A stretch of 64,000 nt of DNA from Nymphaea colorata (lineage: Eukaryota > Streptophyta > Magnoliopsida > Nymphaeales > Nymphaeaceae): NCBI RefSeq assembly GCF_008831285.2, contig NC_045150.1, positions 9,064,001 to 9,128,000 of the forward strand. Reading direction: 5' to 3'. Shown piece after piece: positions 1 through 12,800 of the stretch (the first letter of the stretch is position 1; each line of letters opens with the position of its first letter). The position numbers were made by a program, and so were the translations under genes. Under the pieces are notes generated by a model that saw only the letters and a program-made list of their open reading frames with translations, was not told the origin of the DNA and did not search any database.

Positions 1-55
1 GGATTGAGGGGGAGGAAGAGAAGGGAGACCGAGGAGGAGGAAGGAGAGATCGGGC

Positions 56-791
56 ATGGCGTCGTCGAAGGATCGAGAGAGCTATGTCTACCTCGCTAAG
101 CTTGCCGAGCAGGCCGAGCGCTATGATGGTGCTTATTTTCTTCCTCTCTTTCTGCGGTTCCATTGGCAGATGTTAGCTATGGTTTCTATTCCTGCTACCT
201 TTCTGTAATTGGATATTTGGCTTGCATTTATGCTTCTTCTGTCACCATTTGACTGATAGGTGGACTCTCTCTCTCTCTCTCTCTCTGCGGTGGTTTCTTT
301 GGTTTTATTTGTGTTATCGGGTAAAGTTTTATTTCCTCTTTGTCTAACTATGATGGAAAGGTCAGGCGGACGGAATGAACCGCTTGGAGGCGTACTGGGT
401 GGGGATTTAAAAGACTTTAAAGTTTAGTCATTTAGTTTGTTCTTTTTCATATTTCAGAATTTTTAGGTTCAGTCGTTTTATCGTCGAAATTTCGCATTTA
501 TGAATAGTGTTTCTCTTTTAAAGAGGAGGTTGATGGTGATGGAGGTATGTGATAGTTTGTTCCGCCATATATTTCTTCTAGTAGTGAGTTCAAGGTCAAA
601 TTGACGGTGACAGGGATTTCCAGTCAGTCTATTCTGTGCCTCTTAACTATTTGGACATCTAGGAAGGTAGGTTGTTCATGAAGTCTTTTGCCATAAAAAT
701 GGCAATTTTTGGACATTAAGCAGATGAAAGTTCATAGAAAATGGAAGAGCAGAAGCCTGCAATGGTGCGTGTGTGTGTGTGTGTGTGTATA

Positions 792-823
<32 letters not shown>

Positions 824-3800
824 TACATACATACATACATACATATTCCGGATGCTATTTTCTTTCTTTCCTTCTTCAAGATTGAAATGCTGGTATCTGA
901 TCCCTTTTTTATTCTCGAAATGTTAATAGTGAAAATTTAGTAACTTCAGACAGCGTCGATCTTTTCTTTTTGGAGGATTTAAATAGTTGTACTTTCATTT
1001 CTTCCCTAGAATGATTACGGATGCTAATTGATGCACTTTCTATCTCTAGAAATGGTTGATGCAATGAAGAAAGTCGCATATTTGGATGTGGAATTGACAG
1101 TGGAGGAGAGAAATTTACTCTCCGTAGGGTACAAGAATGTCGTTGGATCTCGCCGAGCCTCTTGGCGGATACTCTCATCAATTGAACAGAAAGAAGAGGC
1201 AAAAGGGAATGAAGTGAATGCAAAAAGGATTCGGGATTATCGCCAGAAGGTGGAATCAGAACTGTCAAGTATATGTGGAAATGTAATGACTGTCATCGAT
1301 GAGCATCTAATACCTTCATCTCCTGCTGGTGAAGCTACTGTGTTTTACTACAAGATGTAAGAAATCCCTTTTCATTTTTATGGTTACAATGTTTCTCCTT
1401 TTAGGTCTTTTAGGTTTTTCTAACTTTCACCTCTCTGTTTGTTTTTGCTTTCATAGGAAGGGTGATTACTATCGATACTTGGCTGAGTTCAAGACTGGAA
1501 ATGAGAGGAAGGAGGCCGCAGATCAATCACTGAAAGCTTATGAGGTAAGGTCTTAGATAACCGGCTTCCTTTTTTTGAAAAAAAAACCTGGAAGTTTCAC
1601 TTCAGAACATAACATAGCAGCATAAAATCTTGCCCAAAAACTAACAGATTTTGGGGATCCTTGAACACATGTTTGAATGTGAATATTGTAGGATGTAGGA
1701 CTTCAATAATGCAGAATATCTCATGAAAATTTACCACTGGTAGTTCTTCCAGAGAAGTTGAAACGGGCATAAGGGAACTTGGCAATCTATCAAGCTGTAG
1801 AGAACATGCTTTGTATTTGAAGTGCTTTCTGACTTAGTTGAACGGCTTGTGTTGGTTTATGATGCACTGAATTCTTCATTTAAAGTTTAAAGATTAGTGT
1901 TTTATCATTCTATCCGATGGCTGAAATGTTTGCAGTTGGAAATGGGTCAAAGAGGATAGGATCTTTCTGTTTTGAGCAAAATCTAACTTAATTCAGTTTA
2001 ATTGATGATTTTGATTATATAATTTGCTTATTGAGTTTTTACTGTTGCTTACCATGCAATACACTCCACAACCTCATTGCCCTCCAGCTAAAAGAAAAAA
2101 ACAAAAGTAGGTGCGCAGTTTGTTGTTGCAAGTATTGTCTCAGCAATTGGCTTGTTGTTGGCAAGATGAAATTTCTGCTTGCCCACCACTTGTTATTTAA
2201 TGACAATTTGTCCCATGTTTGTTTTTTTGGGTTTAAAAACAAACACCAACTACACATTTTAAGAATATTGTGTTGGTTCTCCTAGACAGAGAAGAATAAC
2301 GTTTCTGCATGTTCTGTTTAATGCCTTTGTTGGTCAATAGTCGATATGCTGTCGTGAAGCACGAGGTTTCCTTTTTTAGTCAGACTGAGATTCTACTTGG
2401 ATGGTTGAAATAATATTTTATGGGTCACAAGTGATTGTATTTTGCATGAATTCAGGTAACTGCTAATTTAGACAAGCAATGGCTACTGATTCGCTAAAAC
2501 TTGTTTTGTAGTGGTGATTGAGCAACGTGATGTACATTTCATATCAGACATAAGATTTGCTTCTCCAAAAAGAAATACAGGAGGAAGAGGCTTTTGATTT
2601 CCACAATTGACATGAGTTTTCGTAATGAAAATGGGGCTCATTTGGTGCTGGCTTGTGTAATTGTCTCTTTGCAGGCAGCTTCCACTACAGCCGAAGCTGA
2701 TTTGCCACCCACCCATCCTATTAGATTGGGCTTGGCACTAAATTTTTCAGTTTTCTACTATGAGATTTTGAATTCGCCTGAAAGGTGATTGTCTTCGACT
2801 TCCTTGACAATTTTATTTCCTAACTGTGCAACAATAACTACCCAATTATATGAAAACTTGTGATCTCTGATATTGCCTTCCTACCTTTCGTGATGTAGAG
2901 CTTGCCACCTTGCAAAACAAGCATTTGATGAGGCTATTTCTGAACTCGATACTTTGAGCGAAGAATCTTACAAAGACAGTACTTTGATTATGCAACTGCT
3001 GAGGGACAACTTAACATTGTGGACATCTGACATCCCAGAAGATGGGGGTATGGATATTGTTTAGATTCTGCAGATCTGTGTGTATAATAATAATAATAAA
3101 AAAAAACTAGAAAATGGCAGATTGAGCCAGGTGAATGTGCTGAATGGAAAAAATCATTGAGAAGAAATTTGTACTAATTTATAATTATATGATATACTTT
3201 TTATTTTAAATATATATTACTTATAAATTTATATACAGTACATCTATATATGTAATGTACAGAACTCAAAACTTATTTCAAGTTAATGCTTTATGTCATT
3301 ATGTGTAAATTGTAAAGAATGATTCTTACGTTTTATCATCAGATTGCAAAGTTGCTTAATTTTAAAGTTTTATTCTTTAAACTTCTCCAAAGATAAAAGA
3401 AAACAAAAAATCTGTTTCCATCATAAACATTTTCTTAAAAATTTGAAGATTCAAAGATGAAATAACTTATACATGATACATATATCTAAAGAGAATCAAA
3501 GAAAACGGGAAAACAAATACTGGAAAAATGGAGAATGTTGAATAGCAGTTAATAGAATTAGTTACATTTTAAGAAACTTGAACAGCTTTTGTGGGAGAGG
3601 TCGAAATTGTTTCTTATATAATTTTTGTCAAAATGACCATGTATAAGAAATTTTTGAATGTGCAATTTGCTTCGCATTTTGCATGCAGATGCCCCTTCTG
3701 AGTCGTTGGAAGTCATAAAAAAAATACATGAAATGTTAATATTATCTTGAGAAAAGTAAAAGTGGAGTGTTCAATAATAAACTATAAACGCCCTTCTTCC

Positions 3801-4148
3801 AGCTATAGTAAGAATAATTAAAAATAGGAATTTAATATTGATATATGTTCCCTTTCAAATTTTCTTTGTTTTATGTCTTTCATGTTCCTTTTATTGCATT
3901 CTGGAACGTTGATGCTATTCTATTTGAACGAAATGGCTTCCTGTGCCGTTGGACCTCTATAATTTTCCTTTTTCCAATGTACGAATTTCAGCTGAAGACC
4001 AACAAAAGATGGAGACCTCTGCCGGTGCGACAGTTGAAGGTGCAGAGGTGAGCATTATGGAGTTGATAAGTCAAGCTAATAGGCTTGATTCTTGTTTACC
4101 AAACTTTTGTACGCTCTGACCAATAATTTGTCTCTTTCTCTGCAGTAA
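56..4148 (+). CDS. 14-3-3 protein, epsilon-group, mu/GRF9-like
   Basis: Dimeric phosphopeptide-binding adaptor that regulates phosphorylated client proteins, mainly in the cytosol and nucleus. Seven exons: 56-128, 1050-1356, 1457-1544, 2675-2784, 2899-3047, 3992-4047, and a last exon from 4146 whose first three bases are the TAA stop. All introns are GT-AG and the joined frame gives 261 residues, close to the family length. The first signature [10 protein letters not shown] lies at about residues 45-54, and [19 protein letters not shown] is in exon 5. The phosphate-binding set K53, R60, R133 and Y134 is present. Exon 3 plus 4 wording (SLKAYE, then [16 protein letters not shown]) is closest to Arabidopsis GRF9 (mu) as I recall it. 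The ATG at 56 fits the family N-terminus. Microsatellites lie in intron 1. The tail is short and acidic (TVEGAE). Confidence 0.96.
265..287. repeat. (TC)n microsatellite in 14-3-3 intron 1
   Basis: About eleven CT units lie within the first intron of the 14-3-3 gene. No function is evident. Confidence 0.9.
769..846. repeat. Compound (TG)n-(TA)n-(CA)n-(CATA)n microsatellite
   Basis: A TG run is followed by a TA-rich centre, then a CA run, then about five CATA units, all in intron 1 of the 14-3-3 gene. TG followed by CA is self-complementary, so the tract can fold into a hairpin. Long open frames across it on both strands are repeat artefacts. Confidence 0.9.
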
Positions 4149-5957
4149 TGAAGATCGTTACGGCTTTCTGGATCAAGAAGAAGGGTGCAAGGTGTACTGG
4201 TGTGTATTAGGAAAGTGCAGTGTGTTTGGGTTCAATGAGAGTTATAGGTCATTGGTAGCTACAAGCTGCTTTCCTTGGAGGATAGGGAATTTGTGTGCTG
4301 TCTGCTCTGGGAAGTCTGTACAACATGGCTGTATTTTTTTCCACTCTTGGGCTCTGTGTGGATTCTTCCCTCCGGTCCTTTATCTGCGTGTTAGCTCTTC
4401 CAGTTTCTTCTTTCATTTGCCTCACATGTCGAGTGATTATGCTAGCGTCGTAGTTACATGTTTTGTTACTTTATGAACCTGTTCGTTTTAACGAGTGTAT
4501 AGATGCAGTTGTGTTTCTGGGTTATTTCCTTCCAGCCTAAGCCGGTGGATTCGTTCAATAGTTGCGGTTTCACGTGCTTGATATCCACCTTCCTTGATGT
4601 TAGATCCGTAAATCTCAGATTCTCTCGGATGTAAGATCCAAGGTTATCAAATACGGTCTAAAGAGTTGTTTGACAATAGTAAAACAAAGTTTGTGTTTGT
4701 GACTCTTCGAAAAATAAGACAAAACACTTGCTAAACCACTCTATAAATATGCTAAATATTCATTTAAAAATAACAATATCATGCTTCGACTGCCTGGCAT
4801 CATGTTCATATAACCTCAGCCGATTGGGACATTCCACGAATGCCTTGTTAATTATCCTGTTCAGGACAAGTGGACAACTGTTCATAGATAATGAAAAGAG
4901 AAATCAAACCGCAAAGAATGAGACTGTATATAAAATTTTAACAATGTCATGCTAACGTCATGTTATAGAAAGCTGCCAGTAGATTTTTTGAAGAAATCAT
5001 CCACTTGCCCAAAGACTGGGAATGGGCATAAACAATGTTGTAGATATTGACCGACACGTACCCGTCGTAGGCCGATTCCACCTGGCGATTTCGGGTAAAT
5101 TTAAGATTAACGAACATGCGTTTTTAAACTGTAATAAAAAAATTTATTTATTTCCAACCCATGAATCGGCTGCCATCGTTGAATCTCCGGCCGCTCCCGC
5201 TTTTTTGCCATAAAAAGGCCAATTTGAGCCTGGGAAGCAGGATTGAACAGTGGAAATCCACGGCAGCGTTCAGTTTTGGTGCCGAGTTTTCGTGCTCACC
5301 ACGATGACTCGTAGTTGAAGATCAGCAGGACCATTGCCAATGGATAGTGAAGAATTTTACACATTTGTGTTGTGTGATGCATACACGAGGGACAACCGTG
5401 AAGAAAGAAAACTGGGTTTTAAGAGTACAGACATCGATTTAGATTCGACATACAAATTAAAGAATCAACCAATTGAGCCCTTGGTTCTTTGTGGCATCTG
5501 ATTCGTTCTTGGTTTCCTCCTATCACCTGCGAAAAAGCAAGAAATAACACAGAGAATGGGGAAGTTAAATATTCGCTTCTATATACAATATTGCATGCAG
5601 AGGTGAATCTGTACACCTTCAACATTCAAACATGACAACAATAGATAGGAGCATTTGGAAATATCTTTGGATATGTCAACATTTTAGAAGCGTCCTCCGC
5701 CGACTTCCCAAACTTCTTGCTGCTTCATCTTTCCTTGGGTCAGGATAATTAACAAGAAATATCTACGCTGACTTGCAAATATTGCAGATTTTGCGATGAT
5801 CCAAAGGAGGACGAAGAAGGAAGCCTAAGCATGCTCTGACTATAAAAAGAAAGAATCTGTGGGAAGGCAAGAAGAGACGGTTCGGAACTTAGAAGCAATT
5901 AACTTATTTTGACGTTTTTTGATGCTGGATTTGGAGATTTCATATGAAAAAGTTGTT
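4149..5957. other. 3'UTR of the 14-3-3 gene and spacer to MurA
   Basis: The segment after the 14-3-3 stop is T-rich and is probably its 3'UTR to about 4.5 kb. The rest lies between two convergent genes; the right end (about 5.4-5.95 kb) is probably the MurA 3'UTR. I see no conserved coding frame, RNA gene or clear transposon. Confidence 0.6.
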
Positions 5958-8900
5958 CTACATAATTGATGAAAGCGTGAGTTGTGCATCTTGATTTCTC
6001 CTGATACTAGCTCCTAAACTGTTAAGCTTAGCTACAAAATTTTCATATCCTCTCTCGATGTGTTGTGCTCCAAGCACCTCCGTAGTTCCTTCGGCTGCCA
6101 TGCCGGCCAGGACCAAGGCGGCTCCACCTCTGATATCATGAGCCATAACAGGCGCACCAAACAACAAACTGCAGAAAAAAAACAACGACATAATGTTGCA
6201 AAATTGAAGATATATATGATGCATGACCTGCTTTTTTGTGGTTTTCCAAGAAATCTATGAACCATTGCAACGGAAATAAATCCCAAACTGTACCTTCCCC
6301 GATCCTTTCCATTGACCAGTACATGCCGACTACAAACATGTATTTTTGCTCCAAGCTTTTTAAGCTCCTCCACTGTCACAGAAGCAAAGCACAATATACA
6401 GATTATCAAGCAAATAAAGGCAACTTCATCTTCTGCAGCCACAGAGTCGGGTACTAAGAAAGTATCGATGCAGCAAGGAATTTACAAGAACCATCCATGT
6501 TGAGCTTCAGAACTACAGAAAGTATATCCCAGGACCAGGTACTGCACATACCATGAGTCATGCGAGATTCAAAAACTGATTCTTCCACAAGGCTTGAGCC
6601 ATTACATGTACATAACAAGGCCATAAACTGAGGCTGCAGATCAGTGGGAAATCCTGGATATGGGCACGTTTTGAAATCAAAACCCCGAAGGCCAGCACTG
6701 TGTCTTGACTTCAGGGCTGAAACCTTCCAGCATGCATCAGAAAATATGATAAGTTCCCAAATTTGGAATAAAATTAAAAAAGACTAGTTTCCAATAATAG
6801 CAAATCTACAGAAAAGAACATCCACACCTCCAAGCTACAGCGCCCTGTTTGAGTAATCGTACAACCAGATGCAGAAAGCTTGTCGATAACAGAGGTTAAA
6901 TGTCTTGGAATAACAGGTGACATTGATAACTTTGAGCACGTAATTGAAGCTGCAACCATAAAGGTACCAGCTTCAATTCTATCAGGTATAATAGTAAACT
7001 CTGTGCCATGCAACTTGCTCACACCCTTGATTGTAACTATACTTGTCCCGGCACCATGCACCCGTGCTCCACAAGCAGTTAAAAATTCAGCAAGATCAGA
7101 TACTTCTGGCTCCTGTAGTGTAGTTAGGATCAAGAGTGAGCAAGTAAAAACCATCTGGTTGGTTGTTAAGTAAAAACCATGTAGTTGGTTGCTAAGACTG
7201 AAATGAAGGAAGAAAGAAAATCGGATAAGCATTGCCTTGGCTGCATTCAAGAGGACAGTGACTCCATCTGCGAGGGAGGCTGCCATCATCAGAGTTTCAG
7301 TTGCCCCTACACTAGGATAATTGAGATAAAATGTCCCTCCTGTGAGTCGCTTGCCTTTTGCAGCATATGCAACAACTTTATCTTGCCTGCAAACGTAACA
7401 GCAGATCTTTTTTGAGTTGGAAGTCCAAATCTTCGAGCTACGGCAGAAGTCCACGCCACCAATTAAACAGCAAAACATCTTTGAGTTCATCAACCAAAGA
7501 AGATCACCTGTTGCCTTAAAGAACGGGTTAAGAGTCTTAAGACTTCAACTTAGATTAACGGGACAATGCTGTACGAGCATAGACATCGTAAAGATTTATC
7601 AACCGCATTGCTCGTGCAGTTGGTTTTTCAAACACAGTACCAGCAATGGAATATTAGGCCTACCATTGTCCAGCAGAAGTATTTCTTTAGAATCTTCTCG
7701 CCCACTACGTAACGCTTTACACATTAGTTTCCATGTCATTGACAACTTCATTTGCAATAGAAAGTCTCTGGTCTCACAGAAATTAAAGATACGGGAATAC
7801 AGAACTTAGAGGGGCATTATGAAAGGATGCCCAAATAATTAGCTGGAGGGATCATATGAGGCAGAATACTCAGTCCAGATAATTAGCTGGATGGGTCAAA
7901 AAAGAGGATTCATTCCTTACCGGGTTTGCTTTTGCCAGCCAACCTCTGTTTGTTCTCTCGAACCATTCACGTTCCAGTATGCATTTGTTTAAATCTGATT
8001 ATCTAAAAGAGGGGCAAATTTAAGTTATTCCTCTACCTTTTTCTTCTTTCGTCTTCTTATACTGAGGAGGTTACTAGAGAATGGCGTTCGAGTAAGCTAA
8101 TTCGAACTGCATATCTCCAGGAGAATTAAAGGCTCAATATTCACAGTCGGTCAGTTCATAAGAGCTACATGAGAAAACAAAGCAAGAGTTCTCATGATCC
8201 AGAACAAATGAACCGCCAACTTGAAGTCCAAGTTCAAAACAAGAATAACCAACCATGTTCGTCCTATTAAGCTAAAACCACGCACAAAAAATAACCAGAC
8301 ATGAGACAACTGACCATTTCACAGCCCGAGAGAGACAACAAAACAGAAGTCTTCGGGCTTTCAGAACGAAAAACCATAGAAGAAACCCATCAAGCATACA
8401 AAGGAATGGAGGAAAACCCAATTTTCTGAACAATATGATGAAAAGAAGAAAGGCAAGAAGAGTACCCACTTCATCTCGACCACGGCGCCAAGCGCTCTGA
8501 GACCACGGAGGTACAAATCGACGGGTCGCGCACCGATGTTGCACCCACCGGGTAAGCCGACCTCCGCCTCGCCGAACCGACCGAGCAAAGGTCCGATCAC
8601 TAAGAACCCGGCGCGCGTCTTCCCGAGCTCATTGGAGCAGGGAGGGCCCGCTCCCGCCGCGGAAGCGTCCACCACCAACTCCCCACCGTCGGCCCCTTCC
8701 GGCCACTCGACTCGGGCTCCCAACGAACGCAGGACGGCGGCCATCGAGCGGGTGTCGAGGAGGTCGGGGACACGCGAAATGGCGGAGGCGTCATCGCAGC
8801 AGAGAGTGGCAGCAAGGATGGGGAGCGCCGAGTTCTTGGCCCCGCTGATCCTCACATGCCCGGAGAGAGCGACCCCGCCGGAGACAACGAGTTTCTGCTC

Positions 8901-8975
8901 TAGCGCGGCCGGTGACGGCGGGTGTAGGCCGCAGCGGTGGTGGACGGCGACGCCCGCTTGGAACGGGGCACTCAT
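5958..8975 (-). CDS. MURA: MurA, UDP-N-acetylglucosamine 1-carboxyvinyltransferase
   Basis: Transfers enolpyruvate from PEP to UDP-GlcNAc, the first committed step of peptidoglycan synthesis; in plants this pathway is plastidial. Six exons on the minus strand: 8470-8975, 7236-7386, 6828-7112, 6552-6723, 6294-6372, 5958-6168, giving 467 residues in one frame (bacterial MurA about 420). Family motifs appear in order: [17 protein letters not shown], a helix with [22 protein letters not shown] with the catalytic Cys, [34 protein letters not shown], and the C-terminal [21 protein letters not shown] then HIERGYE. Intron 2 begins with GC. The acceptor of exon 4 (6723) is the least certain. The start was set at 8975, just before the conserved domain; an in-frame ATG at 9251 would add 92 residues, whose acidic content is poor for a transit peptide. 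Plastid targeting is inferred, not seen. Confidence 0.95.
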
Positions 8976-9774
8976 TTTCGAAAGTTCCTGGCGGCCCTTC
9001 CCGGCACGATTCGAGTCATCAGTCGATTTTTGGAGCTCAATCAGACAGGAACAGGACGGCGAACAAACGCTGTTGGAACAGTTGGAACCAAGGGACAGTT
9101 CCGTCGGTAAGAAGGAAATTTCGTCGGCAGTCCATGTATTTCCGTTGTATGTCCGGAAAAGGACCTCATTTTTCTGAGAAAATAAAGATATTTTCAACCT
9201 GGAAAAGAAAAAGGAGCCTGGGGCATGCTCTTCTAAGAAGAAAGGAGGCATAAATCACCTGTGAATTTGAATTTGAATTTGAATAACCTTTGATAAGCCA
9301 TTTTCCGTTCAACGAAGACATGCGACATATCTTGTGGACCTTCTATTACTTATGTTTTTTTATCTGTTTATCTAGTTTTTCTTACTTGGCTTTTTATTTT
9401 GTTAGTAAAAAGTAATATGATTTTAACTTGCTTTGAGTCACAAATGACTTTCCTTTCAATTTGATTGACGCAATTCTCTAAAACATTTTGCTTTCGTGAA
9501 CCACTTTTAACAACGGTGGATCGTGGATGTAAGTAACCAGGAGTTTGGAACTATTTAGTCTCCGAAAACAAGTAGGTCGTGTTTGATAGCCTCATGTTTT
9601 AAATCCAAGACTGCATAGAAAGGAAAGGTGTATTTTTGGAACACAAATTGAGAACCCCAATAGCATTAATTTTAGATTGAATTAGGAGGAGGGGGTCTGA
9701 GATCGGCGATGGAACGATCTAGTAATAAATATTCTCTGGGTTTTCAATTTATAAAATGAATGCAAAGTAACCAA
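8976..9774. other. 5' flank of MurA and spacer to tRNA-Glu
   Basis: The MurA-proximal part stays open in frame to an ATG at 9251, so it is either 5'UTR or an alternative N-terminal extension. A short TTTGAA-repeat tract follows at 9265-9285. From about 9.3 kb the sequence is AT-rich with no coding frame I recognise. Confidence 0.55.
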
Positions 9775-9847
9775 TCCGTTGTAGTCTAGTTGGTTAGGAT
9801 ACTCGGCTCTCACCCGAGAGACCCGGGTTCGAGTCCCGGCAACGGAA
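9775..9847 (+). tRNA. tRNA-Glu(CTC): tRNA-Glu (anticodon CTC)
   Basis: Nuclear tRNA gene. The 7-bp acceptor stem pairs 9775-9781 with 9840-9846, leaving discriminator A at 9847. The anticodon stem CTCGG/CCGAG (9802-9806 and 9814-9818) encloses a loop with anticodon CTC at 9809-9811. The T arm contains GGGTTCGAGTCCC, a good internal B box. No intron. A short T run right after the gene serves as the Pol III terminator. It resembles the usual plant tRNA-Glu(CTC); cloverleaf and A/B boxes are intact, so it is probably functional. Confidence 0.95.
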
Positions 9848-12800
9848 CTTTTTAAAACATCTAACAAAAAGTTGTGCATGTGATATACGTGAAAAAAAAG
9901 AAGTCAATCCAAAACTAAAACTTATACCATATGGAGAATTAAGTTTTTCCAATACCGATCTTTATGGCGTGACCTGACGATCTTGTCCTTGCCCTTATTG
10001 AAAATTCCCTCTCTGAGAACGAGCTTGAGGACCTTTCCTCTGACCCCACTCCAACACATTTGGTACCATTGAGAAAACCATGGCGAAAAATCAGACCAAG
10101 TTCGTGAAATGAAGGCTCCCGGTGGTAGCCAGACGAGATCAAGTTCCGGAACTTGTTCACGTCGACGCCCCCCGACTACTTGCCCGCTGGCCCCTCCACG
10201 GGCACGCCCGCGTCATTTGTGGAAGTTGTTAGGGACAGTTTGGACAACGTAAGATCCCTTTGAAGTTCGATGACCTAACCCACCGCCACGTTAGCGTTGT
10301 TCTTACGCGTGGGGCACCCTCCTTTTTCCTCTTCTTTTTCTTTTCGTAGGTGGCCATGAAATTTTAGAAAACTACATCAATGCCCTCTTTCACCGTTGCT
10401 GTAGTAATAATATAATATACAAAATTAAGGAACTCGTTTGATTAAAAAAACACCTGTTTTTTTTAAAGTTTCGTCCAGTGTTTCTAAAATAAGTTAGGCC
10501 TCGTATCGGAAACTTGAACGATACACTGTATCGGCTGATACGCGTCAGCAGGTGCAGTATGTATCGGACTTTTTTTTTCAACATGAATTTTGTTGTCATT
10601 TTATCGAAGCGTCGGCCGGTAGTGCTAGAATATGGTGTTTGTGAGTCTACAAGAGATTTTTTAATGATCTCGCTCTTTCTTGATCATTTAGGACTTAAAA
10701 TTTAAGAGGAAGAAAGAAAAATAAAGATTGTTTGGTAGTTAGAACACTAAAATTAAAATATGGTGTTTATGAATCTCCTTTAATTTTTAAAACAAATTAA
10801 AATAATACTCACAAAGTGTTTCATGTGTTAAACCACCTCATAAAGTCGATTTTTTTTATTAAGTTTTTTTGTTTTTAAACGTTTGCAGCTTTTAGCAAAA
10901 AATTCAATTATACATCCTTATATGTCAATTTGAGTGGACATATAGTACATCTTTCAAATCAAGTGTCAAAATGAATAACATTGTGTGATAGCAACCATAT
11001 AATTCAATTCTCAAAATCCTTTAAATGTGAGCCACCTTACCTTCAATTTCACAACACAACGTCCCTTGAAGCTATTTAATTTAAGTTAAAAGAAAAGGTG
11101 GAAGGTGTCGATTTTCATGATAACTTTACTCTTGAATGTTGATGGCATAAACTTCTGTCCCAGTTTTGTGGTTATAACCTGCCCGAATTGGTTTGATTTA
11201 GATCAGATGTGGCCACATACATTGCTTATACTCTTCAAGTAATAACGTGTGAAGAACTAAAGTTGGGCACCCAGGCCGGCTCGGGCCCAAAAAAATATGC
11301 ACCGGGCCAGCCTCAGTTCACATGATATATCATTTTATATTATTTTTATTAATATATATATATTATATTAAAATTAATTATATATATTATTATATATATA
11401 TATATATATAATTTAACCATGTCCGGCCAGGAATCATTTGAAATGTATAGGTAAAAATAGAAAGAATACTAAAAGAAATGTTAGTAAAAAATAGTAGGCA
11501 CCTAACTGGCTCTTAAGGTCTTGAATACAGCCTACTGCCTTGCAGCCCAATAACAAACAAGGTGGGCTAAGTTCGGGATTATATAGGGCACCATTTGTGT
11601 GTGTGTATATATATATATTGGTAGAAACTATATATGAGGCTTAGGTCAGGAATGAAAACTAGACATCTTAATTTTGATGTTTAAATTTGTTTTTTCATCC
11701 ATATATGATTTTAAGAATAGGTTGATGTAAACATATATTAAGTTGAACATTTGTGATATTTTTTCATAAAAATAACTTGAACCAAAATATGTTTTATATT
11801 AATGTAGTTTTTATAAATATATTAAGATATTTACATTTTATTTAAAATAAATTTAATTAAAAAAATTAAAAAGTTTGGTTGTTATCTTGACCTTATCATC
11901 TAGTTTCTATATATATATGAGGTAAAAGAAAAGGAAGATCCCAACTGGAAGATGAACCTCAGGCAAACGAACAGTCGATCAAAGCCGGCAATCAGACGTT
12001 AAATTCTCTCAACAATTAAAAATTTTAGGTCCAGTCTGAATGTCAGGTTGAAGAATTTAATGTCAACCTCGTAGCAATAGATATAAATTTTTAACTGAGG
12101 AATCAACATGCAGGTTATGAAGTGTTGATGTATTAATAAACAATTTGTGTGAATATGTGTGGTCAATTGCCCCTACAAACCCTTAGCAAATGCTTAGAAT
12201 CTAGCAACCACATTTTATTATGGTAGGGAACATCACGTCACGTCATGTCACAAACAAAGCCCCCATGATTTGAGGGTGTGCATCGGACATGGAATAAGAT
12301 AGTTCACTTTCATAACAATATGGGGTAAGTTTACCTAAACCCCTTTACGGAAAAAAGGGCATAAATTTTATTTTCTGGGATGTATAGATATAAAAGAGCT
12401 TAGAGATTCTTAAAACCTAGATGCTCCCCAACTAATTCTTCAGGCCTAGTCCTACAATTAATACTTCATGCCTAATGCTACAACAACATTAGTAAGTAAA
12501 TTATTTTCAAACATATAACAACTAAGACACAACATTTGCAACTTATGGTTCCACGTTATGGACTGATGATAACTATAATACCATTACATATTAAGTAGAA
12601 GATTCCTTCCTAATAAGGGCAAAAATGAAGCATAAAAAAAATTTCATTTAATAAGATTACCAAAATGCCCTTTTAATATAAAGATAGGTACGTAGGCACA
12701 ACATGCAAAGTGCCTTGACATGTCGGCAAGTTCATGTCGTTGGTTTGCCACCGATTTGATTTTAACAACACTAAAAGCATTAGCTTATGGTCTCACTTTG

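Noticed and set aside
676-926. Open frames of Cys-Val and Thr-His repeats
   Set aside because: Produced by the TG/CA microsatellite in a 14-3-3 intron.
8536-9177. Long plus-strand open frame (213 codons) over MurA exon 1
   Set aside because: It is the antisense shadow of the GC-rich first MurA exon and matches no family.
9939-10340. GC-rich stretch upstream of old repeats as a possible gene or viral relic
   Set aside because: Frames are short and broken and I recognise no domain; left as unassigned intergenic DNA.
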